The position numbers and the translations under genes are program-made. From positions 1 to 5,178 of the forward strand of contig DDLZ01000070.1 in assembly GCA_002340405.1 (NCBI GenBank): 5,178 bases of DNA. Direction: 5' to 3'. The notes beneath the pieces were generated by a model. It did not search any database. It saw only the letters and a program-made list of their open reading frames with translations, and was not told the DNA's origin. Below are positions 1 to 5,178 of this stretch, piece after piece; positions within the stretch are counted from its first letter, which is position 1, and each line of letters opens with the position of its first letter. This DNA is from Bacteroidales bacterium UBA2559 (lineage in GTDB: Bacteria; Bacteroidota; Bacteroidia; Bacteroidales; Bacteroidaceae).

Positions 1-28
1 ATTATCGCATCAGTAGTAATAATGTATT

Positions 29-1210
29 ATGATAGATTTTAATTATTACGCTCCTACAGAAGTTGTATTCGGCAAAGAGTCCGAGGAGCAGGTTGCCTCC
101 CTCGTCCGTAAGTATGGAGGCAGTAAGGTTTTGGTCCATTACGGGGGCGGCAGCGCCCGTCGCTCGGGACTGCTTGATAAGATATTGGGACTGCTTGAAA
201 AAGATGGCATTGAGTATGTGACTCTTGGCGGAGTTGTACCTAACCCCCGTCTTTCTAAAGTTCATGAAGGCATAGAGTTGTGTCGCATGGAGAAGGTTGA
301 CTTTATCCTGGCTGTAGGGGGTGGAAGTGTGATTGACTCTGCAAAGGCCATAGGTTATGGCGTTTTCTATAACGGCGAGGTTTGGGACATCTATATGGGG
401 CGTTATACTCCCGTTGAGTGTCTGCCGATTGCAACCGTGCTTACCATTCCGGCTGCCGGAAGTGAGATGAGTGAATCCAGTGTGATAACCAATGAGGATG
501 GCGATATTAAGGTGGGTTATTCAAATGACATAAGTCGCCCCAAATTTGCCATAATGAACCCTGAGCGCACATTCACTCTGCCTGATTTTCAAACTTCAGC
601 GGGCGTGACCGATATGATCATGCACATCATGGAGCGCTATTTTTCACATGATGACGACATGACGCTTACCGATGCCGTGGCCGAGTCGATAATGTGCACT
701 ATGATGGACTGCATATATGAGGTACTAAAGGATCCCGAAAATTATCGTTATCGTGCTCAGATAATGTGGGGCGGCAGCCTTGCCCATAATGGTCTTACCG
801 GTTGCGGTTTGACCGGCGACTGGGCGACACATCAACTCGGACACGAGTTGAGCGGTCTGTTCGATGCAACTCATGGAGCTGCTCTTGCGGCTGTATGGCC
901 GAGTTGGGCACGTTATGTCTATAAGAACAATGTCAGCAGGTTTGTCCGTTTTGCCGTCAATGTACTTGGGGTGACAAATGACTATTCCGACCCCGAGGGC
1001 ACAGCTCTCAGGGGTATTGAGGCAATGGAGGATTTCTACAGTTCAATAGGTATGCCTATAAACATAGAAGAGCTGATAGGTCGTGAGATCACCGACGATG
1101 AAATCAAGGAGATGGTCCGTAAGTGCAGTCGCGGCGATACCGTACCTCAGGGTAAATTCAAGGTACTGAAAGCCGATGATATAGAGGCAATCTACCGTAT
1201 GGCACGGTAA
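29..1210 (+). CDS. Iron-containing alcohol dehydrogenase, YqhD/BDH (butanol dehydrogenase) type
   Basis: This 393-residue protein is a complete group III iron-dependent alcohol dehydrogenase, a cytoplasmic enzyme that reduces aldehydes to alcohols with NAD(P)H. The N-terminal Rossmann-like domain carries a YGGGS motif at residues 38-42, which in E. coli YqhD lies near the NADPH 2'-phosphate, and the family signature GGGSVIDSAKAI at 97-108. The C-terminal helical domain holds the metal site: D195 and H199 (GVTDMIMHIME), H268 (WATHQLGHE) and H282 (DATHGAAL). These match, within one residue, the YqhD ligands as I recall them (D194, H198, H267, H281), so the enzyme should be active. The length is normal for the family. 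The ATG at 29 gives the usual MIDFNYYAPTEVVFG start; only 28 A/T-rich bases precede it, with no clear Shine-Dalgarno, and its promoter lies mostly outside the window. The true substrate (butyraldehyde, methylglyoxal, lipid-derived aldehydes) cannot be read from sequence. It looks somewhat more GC-rich than the genes to its right. Confidence 0.95.
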   Translation: MIDFNYYAPTEVVFGKESEEQVASLVRKYGGSKVLVHYGGGSARRSGLLDKILGLLEKDGIEYVTLGGVVPNPRLSKVHEGIELCRMEKVDFILAVGGGSVIDSAKAIGYGVFYNGEVWDIYMGRYTPVECLPIATVLTIPAAGSEMSESSVITNEDGDIKVGYSNDISRPKFAIMNPERTFTLPDFQTSAGVTDMIMHIMERYFSHDDDMTLTDAVAESIMCTMMDCIYEVLKDPENYRYRAQIMWGGSLAHNGLTGCGLTGDWATHQLGHELSGLFDATHGAALAAVWPSWARYVYKNNVSRFVRFAVNVLGVTNDYSDPEGTALRGIEAMEDFYSSIGMPINIEELIGREITDDEIKEMVRKCSRGDTVPQGKFKVLKADDIEAIYRMAR

Positions 1211-1233
1211 TATTCCAATAAAAAAGGAATATT
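1209..1233 (+). repeat. 8-bp hairpin overlapping the dehydrogenase stop codon
   Basis: AATATTCC (1209-1216) and GGAATATT (1226-1233) are perfect reverse complements around a 9-base A-rich loop. The left arm includes the last two bases of the TAA stop. The following sequence is moderately T-rich (TTTT at 1237-1240 and 1245-1248) but has no tight T tract. It may help end or stabilise the dehydrogenase mRNA together with the next stem-loop. Confidence 0.45.
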
Positions 1234-1246
1234 CACTTTTGGAATT

Positions 1247-1281
1247 TTGTCACGGGCATGCGAACAACATGCCCGTGATAG
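1247..1281 (+). terminator. Strong stem-loop after the dehydrogenase gene, possible terminator or operator
   Basis: CACGGGCATG (1251-1260) pairs perfectly with CATGCCCGTG (1268-1277) around the loop CGAACAA. T1250-A1278 adds an eleventh Watson-Crick pair, and G-T and T-A pairs extend the stem to roughly 1247-1281. It is by far the most stable-looking hairpin in the window and sits about 40 bases past the stop, where a terminator is expected. It lacks a T tract; what follows is ATAGTATATATTAATTA. It could therefore instead protect the mRNA 3' end, or act as a palindromic protein-binding site upstream of the regulator promoter. Confidence 0.45.
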
Positions 1282-1312
1282 TATATATTAATTACCAACA
1301 AATAAGTATTAC

Positions 1313-1339
1313 TTGGTGGAGCTTGTTGTTGTATCTTTG
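1313..1339 (+). promoter_or_regulatory. Putative Bacteroidota-type promoter of the hemerythrin-LuxR regulator
   Basis: TATCTTTG at 1332-1339 fits the Bacteroidota -7 consensus TAnnTTTG exactly. The best upstream element is TTG at 1313-1315, which leaves a spacer of 16 bases against the usual 19-21, so the -33 half is weak. Transcription would start near 1346, giving a leader of about 18 bases before the ATG at 1364. A weak -33 would fit a promoter that needs an activator, but that is inference. Confidence 0.5.
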
Positions 1340-1363
1340 TAAAACAGAAAATCTGACAGTATA

Positions 1364-2311
1364 ATGGGTAGGATGAGTATTGAATATGTCCGACAGGACA
1401 AAATGAGGGATCTTATTGATGATAACAATTTATTGCTTTTGGTAATAAGCCGTTTTGGAATACACTTCGGATTCGGTGATTCTACTATAGAAGAGGTATG
1501 CAGGGAAAACAATGTAGATTGTCCTACTTTTCTGGCTGTAGCAAATCTCATCAGTGGAAAGAAATATAGCGGGTACGAAGTATCGTTAAAAGACTTGATC
1601 GGGTACCTGAAACGTGCTCATACCTATTTCTGTGACTTCATCCTTCCCAATATACGCCGTAAGTTGATCGAGGCCCTGAATTGCAACGATGTGAATGACG
1701 TGGCGTTTCTCATACTTAAGTTCTATGATGACTATACCGTGGAGGTGCAGAATCATATGAAGTATGAGAACGACACCATATTCACATACGTTGAGAAACT
1801 ACAGAGTGGACAATCCACAGGACGTTTCAGTATAACAAAATATCTGGCTACCCATAACAGTAGCTCACAAAAACTCAAAGAACTAAAAGACATAGTCATA
1901 CGTCATTATCGCCAGCCCAATAATGATATGCTTAACTCTGTTCTCTATGATATTATTAACTGTGAGAATGATCTGATATCACATAGCGAGGTGGAGGAGA
2001 AGCTTTTTGTTCCGGCGGTAATAAAGTTGGAAAAGGAGAAGGCGGCGGACGGCAAACAGCTTAAAAATGAGGCATCTGGCAATAACAACAGTATAGACGT
2101 GCTTAGTGATCGTGAAAAAGATATACTGAAATGTGTAGCGCGTGGCATGTCCAACAAGGAGATAGCCGACAAGTTATTCCTCTCCATCCATACGGTGACC
2201 ACTCATCGCCGCAACATAACTTTAAAACTGCAAATATACTCTACGGCCGGACTGACCATCTATGCCATAATCAACAAACTTGTAGATATTGCCGATATAA
2301 ATTTGCAGTAA
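1364..2311 (+). CDS. LuxR-family transcriptional regulator with N-terminal RIC/YtfE-like hemerythrin (di-iron) domain
   Basis: A 315-residue two-part protein. Residues about 16-64 resemble the short N-terminal domain of RIC proteins (ScdA/YtfE), and residues about 76-222 form a hemerythrin-like helical bundle. H86, H131, E135 (HMKYE), H164, H207 and E211 (HSEVE) reproduce the order and closely the spacing of the E. coli YtfE di-iron ligands as I recall them (H84, H129, E133, H160, H204, E208). A charged linker (about 223-244) leads to a LuxR/GerE helix-turn-helix at 246-310, with LSDREKDIL, GMSNKEIADKL and the recognition helix IHTVTTHRRNITLKL. It probably binds DNA in the cytoplasm in response to nitric oxide, oxygen or iron-centre damage; the signal and targets are inferred. 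The RIC cysteine pair is absent (IHFGFGD instead of a YCCGG-like motif). A second ATG at 1373 is possible, but GGTAGG abuts it too closely to act as a ribosome site, so 1364 is preferred. No phosphoacceptor receiver domain is present. Confidence 0.88.
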   Translation: MGRMSIEYVRQDKMRDLIDDNNLLLLVISRFGIHFGFGDSTIEEVCRENNVDCPTFLAVANLISGKKYSGYEVSLKDLIGYLKRAHTYFCDFILPNIRRKLIEALNCNDVNDVAFLILKFYDDYTVEVQNHMKYENDTIFTYVEKLQSGQSTGRFSITKYLATHNSSSQKLKELKDIVIRHYRQPNNDMLNSVLYDIINCENDLISHSEVEEKLFVPAVIKLEKEKAADGKQLKNEASGNNNSIDVLSDREKDILKCVARGMSNKEIADKLFLSIHTVTTHRRNITLKLQIYSTAGLTIYAIINKLVDIADINLQ

Positions 2312-2348
2312 ACTCTTTTGTTCTTTTAAACAGATGGATGTTAAGCGT

Positions 2349-2379
2349 GTTGCTGTTGGCGGTATTGTATGTATCTTTG
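2349..2379 (+). promoter_or_regulatory. Bacteroidota-type promoter for the DUF4491-CDF unit
   Basis: GTTG at 2349-2352 is followed, after exactly 19 bases, by TATCTTTG at 2372-2379. This fits the Bacteroidota sigma-factor consensus (TTTG, 19-21 bases, TAnnTTTG) well. The expected start near 2386 leaves about 32 bases of A/T-rich leader before the ATG at 2418. The 106-base gap after the regulator holds no obvious T-tailed hairpin, so some readthrough from the regulator gene is also possible. Confidence 0.6.
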
Positions 2380-2417
2380 CTTTCCAGCAATCAGTTTTTC
2401 TATTTGATTTTTAAATA

Positions 2418-2711
2418 ATGATAGAATTGAATTTTTCAGGTATTGTTGTGGGTGTATGTTCGTTCTTAATTATTGGGCTGTTCCACCCGCTTGTAATTAA
2501 AGCCGAGTACTATTTTGGTGTTAGATTTTGGTGGGTATTTCTTATCATGGGGCTACTTGGTTTGGCCGGTTCATTGTTCGTGACTCATCAAATTTTGTCG
2601 GTATTGTTGGGCGTGTTTGCCTTTTCGTCGTTTTGGGGCATTCGCGAAATGTTCGAGCAGCGCGAGCGGGTACGTAAGGGCTGGTATCCCAAACGCGAAG
2701 TTAAGCTGTAG
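2418..2711 (+). CDS. DUF4491 family small membrane protein
   Basis: This 97-residue protein has the features of the Bacteroidota family DUF4491, whose function is unknown. Three hydrophobic stretches fit membrane helices at about 7-26, 38-56 and 58-75. The conserved-looking segment HPLVIKAEYYFG (23-34) lies between the first two helices, and WW at 38-39 opens the second. The C-terminal tail (about 76-97) is charged and ends with KGWYPKREVKL, similar to the RVxKGWxP ending I associate with this family; its charge suggests it faces the cytoplasm. The length is typical and the protein looks intact. The ATG overlaps the stop of a tiny hydrophobic open frame (TAATG at 2416-2420), but a good promoter lies inside that frame, so independent initiation is more likely than coupling. 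It is followed after 6 bases by the cation efflux gene, so co-transcription is very likely. A role in metal transport is only a guess from this context. Confidence 0.85.
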   Translation: MIELNFSGIVVGVCSFLIIGLFHPLVIKAEYYFGVRFWWVFLIMGLLGLAGSLFVTHQILSVLLGVFAFSSFWGIREMFEQRERVRKGWYPKREVKL

Positions 2712-2717
2712 AGAGAA

Positions 2718-3653
2718 ATGCATCGTCACAATCATACACACGCAGAAAACGTGCGGGGAAAAAAGTTGCTGTGGGTTACGTTGCTCAACTTTTCGATAAG
2801 TTTGGTGCAAGTGGCCGGTGGAATTATATCCAACAGTCTTTCACTTATTTCGGATGCCATACACAATTTGGGCGACACTTCGGCAATATTCATAGCTTTT
2901 TTAGCAGGAAAGCATGCCGATAAAAAACCTGATGCCCGTAAAACTTTCGGCTACAAACGCACTGAAATTTTGGCGGCTCTCTTCAACGCTGTGGTGCTTA
3001 TCGCTATCTGTTTTTTTCTTTTTGTGGAAGCCTACGAGCGTTTTAGAAATCCACAAGCCATTAAAGGCGGAATAATGTTATCGGTAGCCGTTTTTGGATT
3101 GATAGCTAATCTGATTTCGGTATTGGTGTTGCAAAAAGAGAAATCGCATAATCTGAATATACGTGCCGCCTATCTGCACCTGTTGGGCGATACGCTTTCT
3201 TCGGTAGCCGTTATCGCGGGCGGGATTGCCATTCTTGTTTGGCAAATTTATTGGCTTGATCCGCTTGTAACCGTTGCTGTGGGAGTTTATATTATTTATC
3301 ATACCTGGGACGTTGTACGTCAAACGGTCGATATTCTTATGCAGGCAACACCCCGTCACATTGATATTCAGGAAATCAAACAGAGTTTGGAAGCTTTACC
3401 ACAAGTGGAAAACATCCATCATCTGCACATTTGGCAAATGGATGATGAACATATACACCTGGAGGCTCATCTAAATATTTCTCAAGACTTGTCACTTAGC
3501 AAAGCTCAAACCGTTCGCCATGATGTGGAGACGTTGTTAAAAGAAAAATTCGGTATTAGTCACATCACCTTACAGATTGAGTATAAAGGTTGTAAAGACA
3601 ATGACTATCTGATAGTTAATCGTAGCAATAGTAGAGTGTTACATCGTTATTAA
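2718..3653 (+). CDS. Cation diffusion facilitator (CzcD/ZitB-type Zn/Cd/Co efflux) transporter
   Basis: A 311-residue inner-membrane antiporter that should export divalent metals, most likely Zn(II), in exchange for protons. Six membrane helices fit at about 17-36, 42-63, 84-104, 118-138, 152-172 and 177-195. The transport site is formed by two HxxxD motifs: H49/D53 in helix 2 (SDAIHNLGD) and H154/D158 in helix 5 (HLLGD). This His-Asp/His-Asp set is typical of zinc-type members. FGYKRTEILAALFNA (77-91) is the family signature before helix 3. The N terminus is His-rich (MHRHNHTH), and the cytoplasmic C-terminal domain (about 205-290) has a further His cluster, HHLHIWQMDDEHIHLEAH (234-251). About 20 residues beyond the usual end (C292 onward) form a tail I do not recognise. 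The ATG at 2718 follows a purine-rich GAGAGAA sequence, the nearest thing to a Shine-Dalgarno in the window, 6 bases after the DUF4491 stop. CzcD and ZitB are both fair names; metal specificity is not settled by sequence. Confidence 0.94.
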   Translation: MHRHNHTHAENVRGKKLLWVTLLNFSISLVQVAGGIISNSLSLISDAIHNLGDTSAIFIAFLAGKHADKKPDARKTFGYKRTEILAALFNAVVLIAICFFLFVEAYERFRNPQAIKGGIMLSVAVFGLIANLISVLVLQKEKSHNLNIRAAYLHLLGDTLSSVAVIAGGIAILVWQIYWLDPLVTVAVGVYIIYHTWDVVRQTVDILMQATPRHIDIQEIKQSLEALPQVENIHHLHIWQMDDEHIHLEAHLNISQDLSLSKAQTVRHDVETLLKEKFGISHITLQIEYKGCKDNDYLIVNRSNSRVLHRY

Positions 3654-3687
3654 ATAAATATCACATTAAATCCAAAATACCTACTTT

Positions 3688-3710
3688 TGGCTATTAAGCC
3701 ATGTTTTTTT
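3688..3710 (+). terminator. Intrinsic terminator after the CDF gene
   Basis: TGGCT (3688-3692) pairs with AGCCA (3697-3701) around the loop ATTA, and a run of seven T follows at 3704-3710. It lies 35 bases after the stop of the efflux gene. The stem is short but is placed correctly next to the T tract. A second possible hairpin, CCAAAA (3672-3677) with TTTTGG (3685-3690), shares bases 3688-3690 with it, so the two cannot form together. Confidence 0.65.
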
Positions 3711-3724
3711 CGTCACTTTTAGCG

Positions 3725-3756
3725 ATTGTAAGGGTGAAAAATTGCTTGTTTCTTTG
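3725..3756 (+). promoter_or_regulatory. Putative promoter of the TonB-dependent receptor
   Basis: ATTG at 3725-3728 is separated by 20 bases from TTTCTTTG at 3749-3756, a one-mismatch version of TAnnTTTG. Transcription would start near 3763, leaving about 24 bases of leader ending in the A-rich stretch AATAATAAAAAA before the ATG at 3787, a common arrangement for well-expressed Bacteroidota genes. The inverted repeat TTGCTT (3742-3747) / AAGCAA (3769-3774) brackets the -7 box and start site and could be an operator. Confidence 0.5.
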
Positions 3757-3786
3757 CATTGAAATTTTAAGCAAAATAATAAAAAA

Positions 3787-5178
3787 ATGAAACAAACAAT
3801 CATTCTGATACTTGGACTTGTATTGACAGCTCAGGTTAAATCACAAGAAAAAACCGATGCCATGCTGTTTGGCGATGTAAAATCAGCAAAAACTCAAGAA
3901 CATATACCTTTTTCTACAATAATGGTAAAAGGTACAAATATCGGTACAACTGCCGACGGTACCGGTCATTACAAACTTGCAAATATACCTGTCGGCAAGT
4001 GCATAATAGTGGCAAGTGCGCTTGGATATAAAGCAGAAGAGAGAGGGGTGATAATGGAAAAGGGAAAAGCGGTAGAGATATTCTTTGAATTGGAAGAAGA
4101 TGCTCTATTACTTGACCAAGTTGTTGTTACTGCTACAAGAACGGAGCACTATTTAAAAGATGTGCCGGTAAGAACCGAAGTAATTTCGGCAAAGGCCATT
4201 GAAAATAAAAATGCAGGCAATATTTATCAGGCATTGGAAGGTACTCCGGGTGTGAGAGTGGAAAATCAATGCCAATATTGTAATTTCACTATGGTCCGTA
4301 TGCAGGGTCTGGGTGCCGAGCATACACAAGTGCTGATTAACGGACAACCAATCTATTCAGGACTGGCAGGAGTTTACGGTTTACAACAATTAAGCACGGT
4401 TGATGTTGATAAAATTGAGGTTGTAAAGGGTGCCGGATCGGCGTTATATGGTAGCGGGGCTGTAGCCGGAGCAATTAACATTGTGACAAAAGAGCCCGAT
4501 TTTGTCCCTTCAACTAAGGTTGATGTTCAATTCGGTAATTACAAGACTAACAGGTTTGACCTGAATTCATCATTGCGTAACGAAAAGGGAAATATTGGTT
4601 TGAATATTTTTGCTCAACGCTATTCCGAAGGTGCAATTGACGAAACAGGACCCGGCTTAACGGCAAAAGAGGTAAGAGAGAAAGATGGCGTTTCCGACAG
4701 AGTGATGACAAATCTTACAAATGCAGGCTTTGGTCTCTACATAAACGATATATTTATGAAAAACGATAAACTTGCAATTCGCGGGAAATCGGTTTTTGAA
4801 AACCGTGAAGGCGGAACCATGATTGATGATTATTTCCGCAATCCTCTGACCGATGGAACGGAAAATATCACAACCGACAGATATGAATTATCTATCAATT
4901 ACGAGAAAAAAATCAAAGCGAACTCGGAGATCAATTTGAGTGTTGCTTATACACACCATAATCGAAATGCCACAAACGATTCATATTTGAATGACTATAT
5001 GGCAACGCATGGAGATTCAGTTCCCGATTTAAGGGATATGAGGCCTTATCTTGCGAACGAAAACTCTATAACGTCAACATTAACTTTTAATACAAGAATT
5101 AATAAACATAGTCTAATTGTTGGGTTACAAAGCTTCTATGACAGACTTGAAGAGTCGGGAATGTACGTTGTGGTTGAT
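3787..5178 (+). CDS. TonB-dependent outer-membrane receptor, 5' part (runs off the window)
   Basis: The frame opens at ATG 3787 and reads 464 codons without a stop to the window end, so roughly the last third or more of a usual 650-800-residue receptor is missing. Residues 1-19 (MKQTIILILGLVLTAQVKS) look like a Sec signal peptide with cleavage near S19/Q20. Residues about 27-105 fit a carboxypeptidase-regulatory-like beta domain (FGDVKSAKTQEHIPFSTIMV, GTTADGTGHYKLANIPVG). DQVVVTATRTE (110-120) leads into the plug domain (about 120-238), which has VRMQGLGAEHTQVLINGQP and the signature IEVVKGAGSALYGSGAVAGAINIVTKEP. Beta-barrel strands begin at about 244. A CxxC pair, C162 and C165, sits in the plug. 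The protein should import a ligand across the outer membrane using TonB energy; the ligand is not identifiable, but the pump upstream makes a metal or metal complex plausible. There is no SusD-type partner visible, so a glycan receptor is less likely. A terminator and its own promoter separate it from the pump gene. Confidence 0.93.
   Translation, partial: MKQTIILILGLVLTAQVKSQEKTDAMLFGDVKSAKTQEHIPFSTIMVKGTNIGTTADGTGHYKLANIPVGKCIIVASALGYKAEERGVIMEKGKAVEIFFELEEDALLLDQVVVTATRTEHYLKDVPVRTEVISAKAIENKNAGNIYQALEGTPGVRVENQCQYCNFTMVRMQGLGAEHTQVLINGQPIYSGLAGVYGLQQLSTVDVDKIEVVKGAGSALYGSGAVAGAINIVTKEPDFVPSTKVDVQFGNYKTNRFDLNSSLRNEKGNIGLNIFAQRYSEGAIDETGPGLTAKEVREKDGVSDRVMTNLTNAGFGLYINDIFMKNDKLAIRGKSVFENREGGTMIDDYFRNPLTDGTENITTDRYELSINYEKKIKANSEINLSVAYTHHNRNATNDSYLNDYMATHGDSVPDLRDMRPYLANENSITSTLTFNTRINKHSLIVGLQSFYDRLEESGMYVVVD

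Noticed and set aside
1211..1363. Possible small RNA or riboswitch in the gap between the dehydrogenase and the regulator.
   Set aside because: The hairpins here lie upstream of the putative regulator promoter rather than in its leader, and no known riboswitch core is visible. A terminator or operator explains them more simply.
1309..1551. A minus-strand open frame across the regulator promoter and 5' end.
   Set aside because: It is antisense to a confident gene, has no recognisable motif and covers a promoter-like intergenic region; other antisense frames (for example 1945-2202, 3078-3359 and 4153-4347) were dropped for the same reason.
2131..2337. A + strand open frame overlapping the 3' end of the regulator gene in another frame.
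   Set aside because: It lies on the helix-turn-helix coding sequence of a clearly real gene, and its translation shows no domain or sensible composition.
2312..2417. A possible horizontal-transfer junction, since the dehydrogenase looks more GC-rich than the genes to its right.
   Set aside because: The regulator between them is already closer to the right-hand genes in composition, no repeat or mobility gene marks a boundary, and the difference seen by eye is within normal gene-to-gene variation.
2334..2418. Two overlapping 26-codon open frames between the regulator and DUF4491, one (2338-2418) hydrophobic and ending in a TAATG overlap with the DUF4491 start.
   Set aside because: A well-matched promoter (GTTG, 19 bases, TATCTTTG) lies inside both frames, so transcripts from it would lack their starts. 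There is no ribosome site or recognisable family, and the hydrophobic reading follows from T-rich DNA.
1..5178. CRISPR array, tRNA, rRNA, insertion sequence or phage-related genes.
   Set aside because: No spaced direct repeats, cloverleaf-like sequence, rRNA segment, transposase, integrase or terminal inverted repeats were seen on either strand.

Overview
The window looks like chromosomal DNA from a member of the Bacteroidota, probably Bacteroidales. Three things point there. The intergenic promoters have the TTG ... TAnnTTTG shape typical of this phylum. Start codons follow A/T-rich leaders with little or no Shine-Dalgarno sequence. The gene set also fits: a DUF4491 membrane protein, a TonB-dependent receptor with an N-terminal carboxypeptidase-regulatory-like domain, and a LuxR-type regulator fused to a hemerythrin-like domain. 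All genes lie on the + strand.

Layout. Positions 29-1210 encode a YqhD/BDH-type iron-containing alcohol dehydrogenase with an intact metal site. It is followed by an 8-bp hairpin overlapping its stop codon and a strong stem-loop (1247-1281). Positions 1364-2311 encode a 315-residue regulator with an N-terminal di-iron (RIC/YtfE/ScdA-like hemerythrin) half and a C-terminal LuxR/GerE DNA-binding domain. A promoter at about 2349-2379 then drives a two-gene unit: a 97-residue DUF4491 membrane protein (2418-2711) and, 6 bases later, a CzcD/ZitB-type cation diffusion facilitator (2718-3653). A hairpin followed by seven T (3688-3710) closes that unit. A new promoter (about 3725-3756) precedes a TonB-dependent receptor that starts at 3787 and is still open at the window edge, with 464 codons visible.

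How the genes may work together. The right half reads as a metal-handling neighbourhood: a divalent-cation efflux pump next to an outer-membrane receptor with a CxxC pair in its plug. The left half pairs a broad aldehyde reductase with a regulator whose sensory half has all six predicted di-iron ligands, which suggests sensing of nitric oxide, oxygen or iron status. Links between the halves are inference. The most interesting item is the di-iron/LuxR fusion: it keeps the iron ligands of RIC proteins but has lost the N-terminal cysteine pair.
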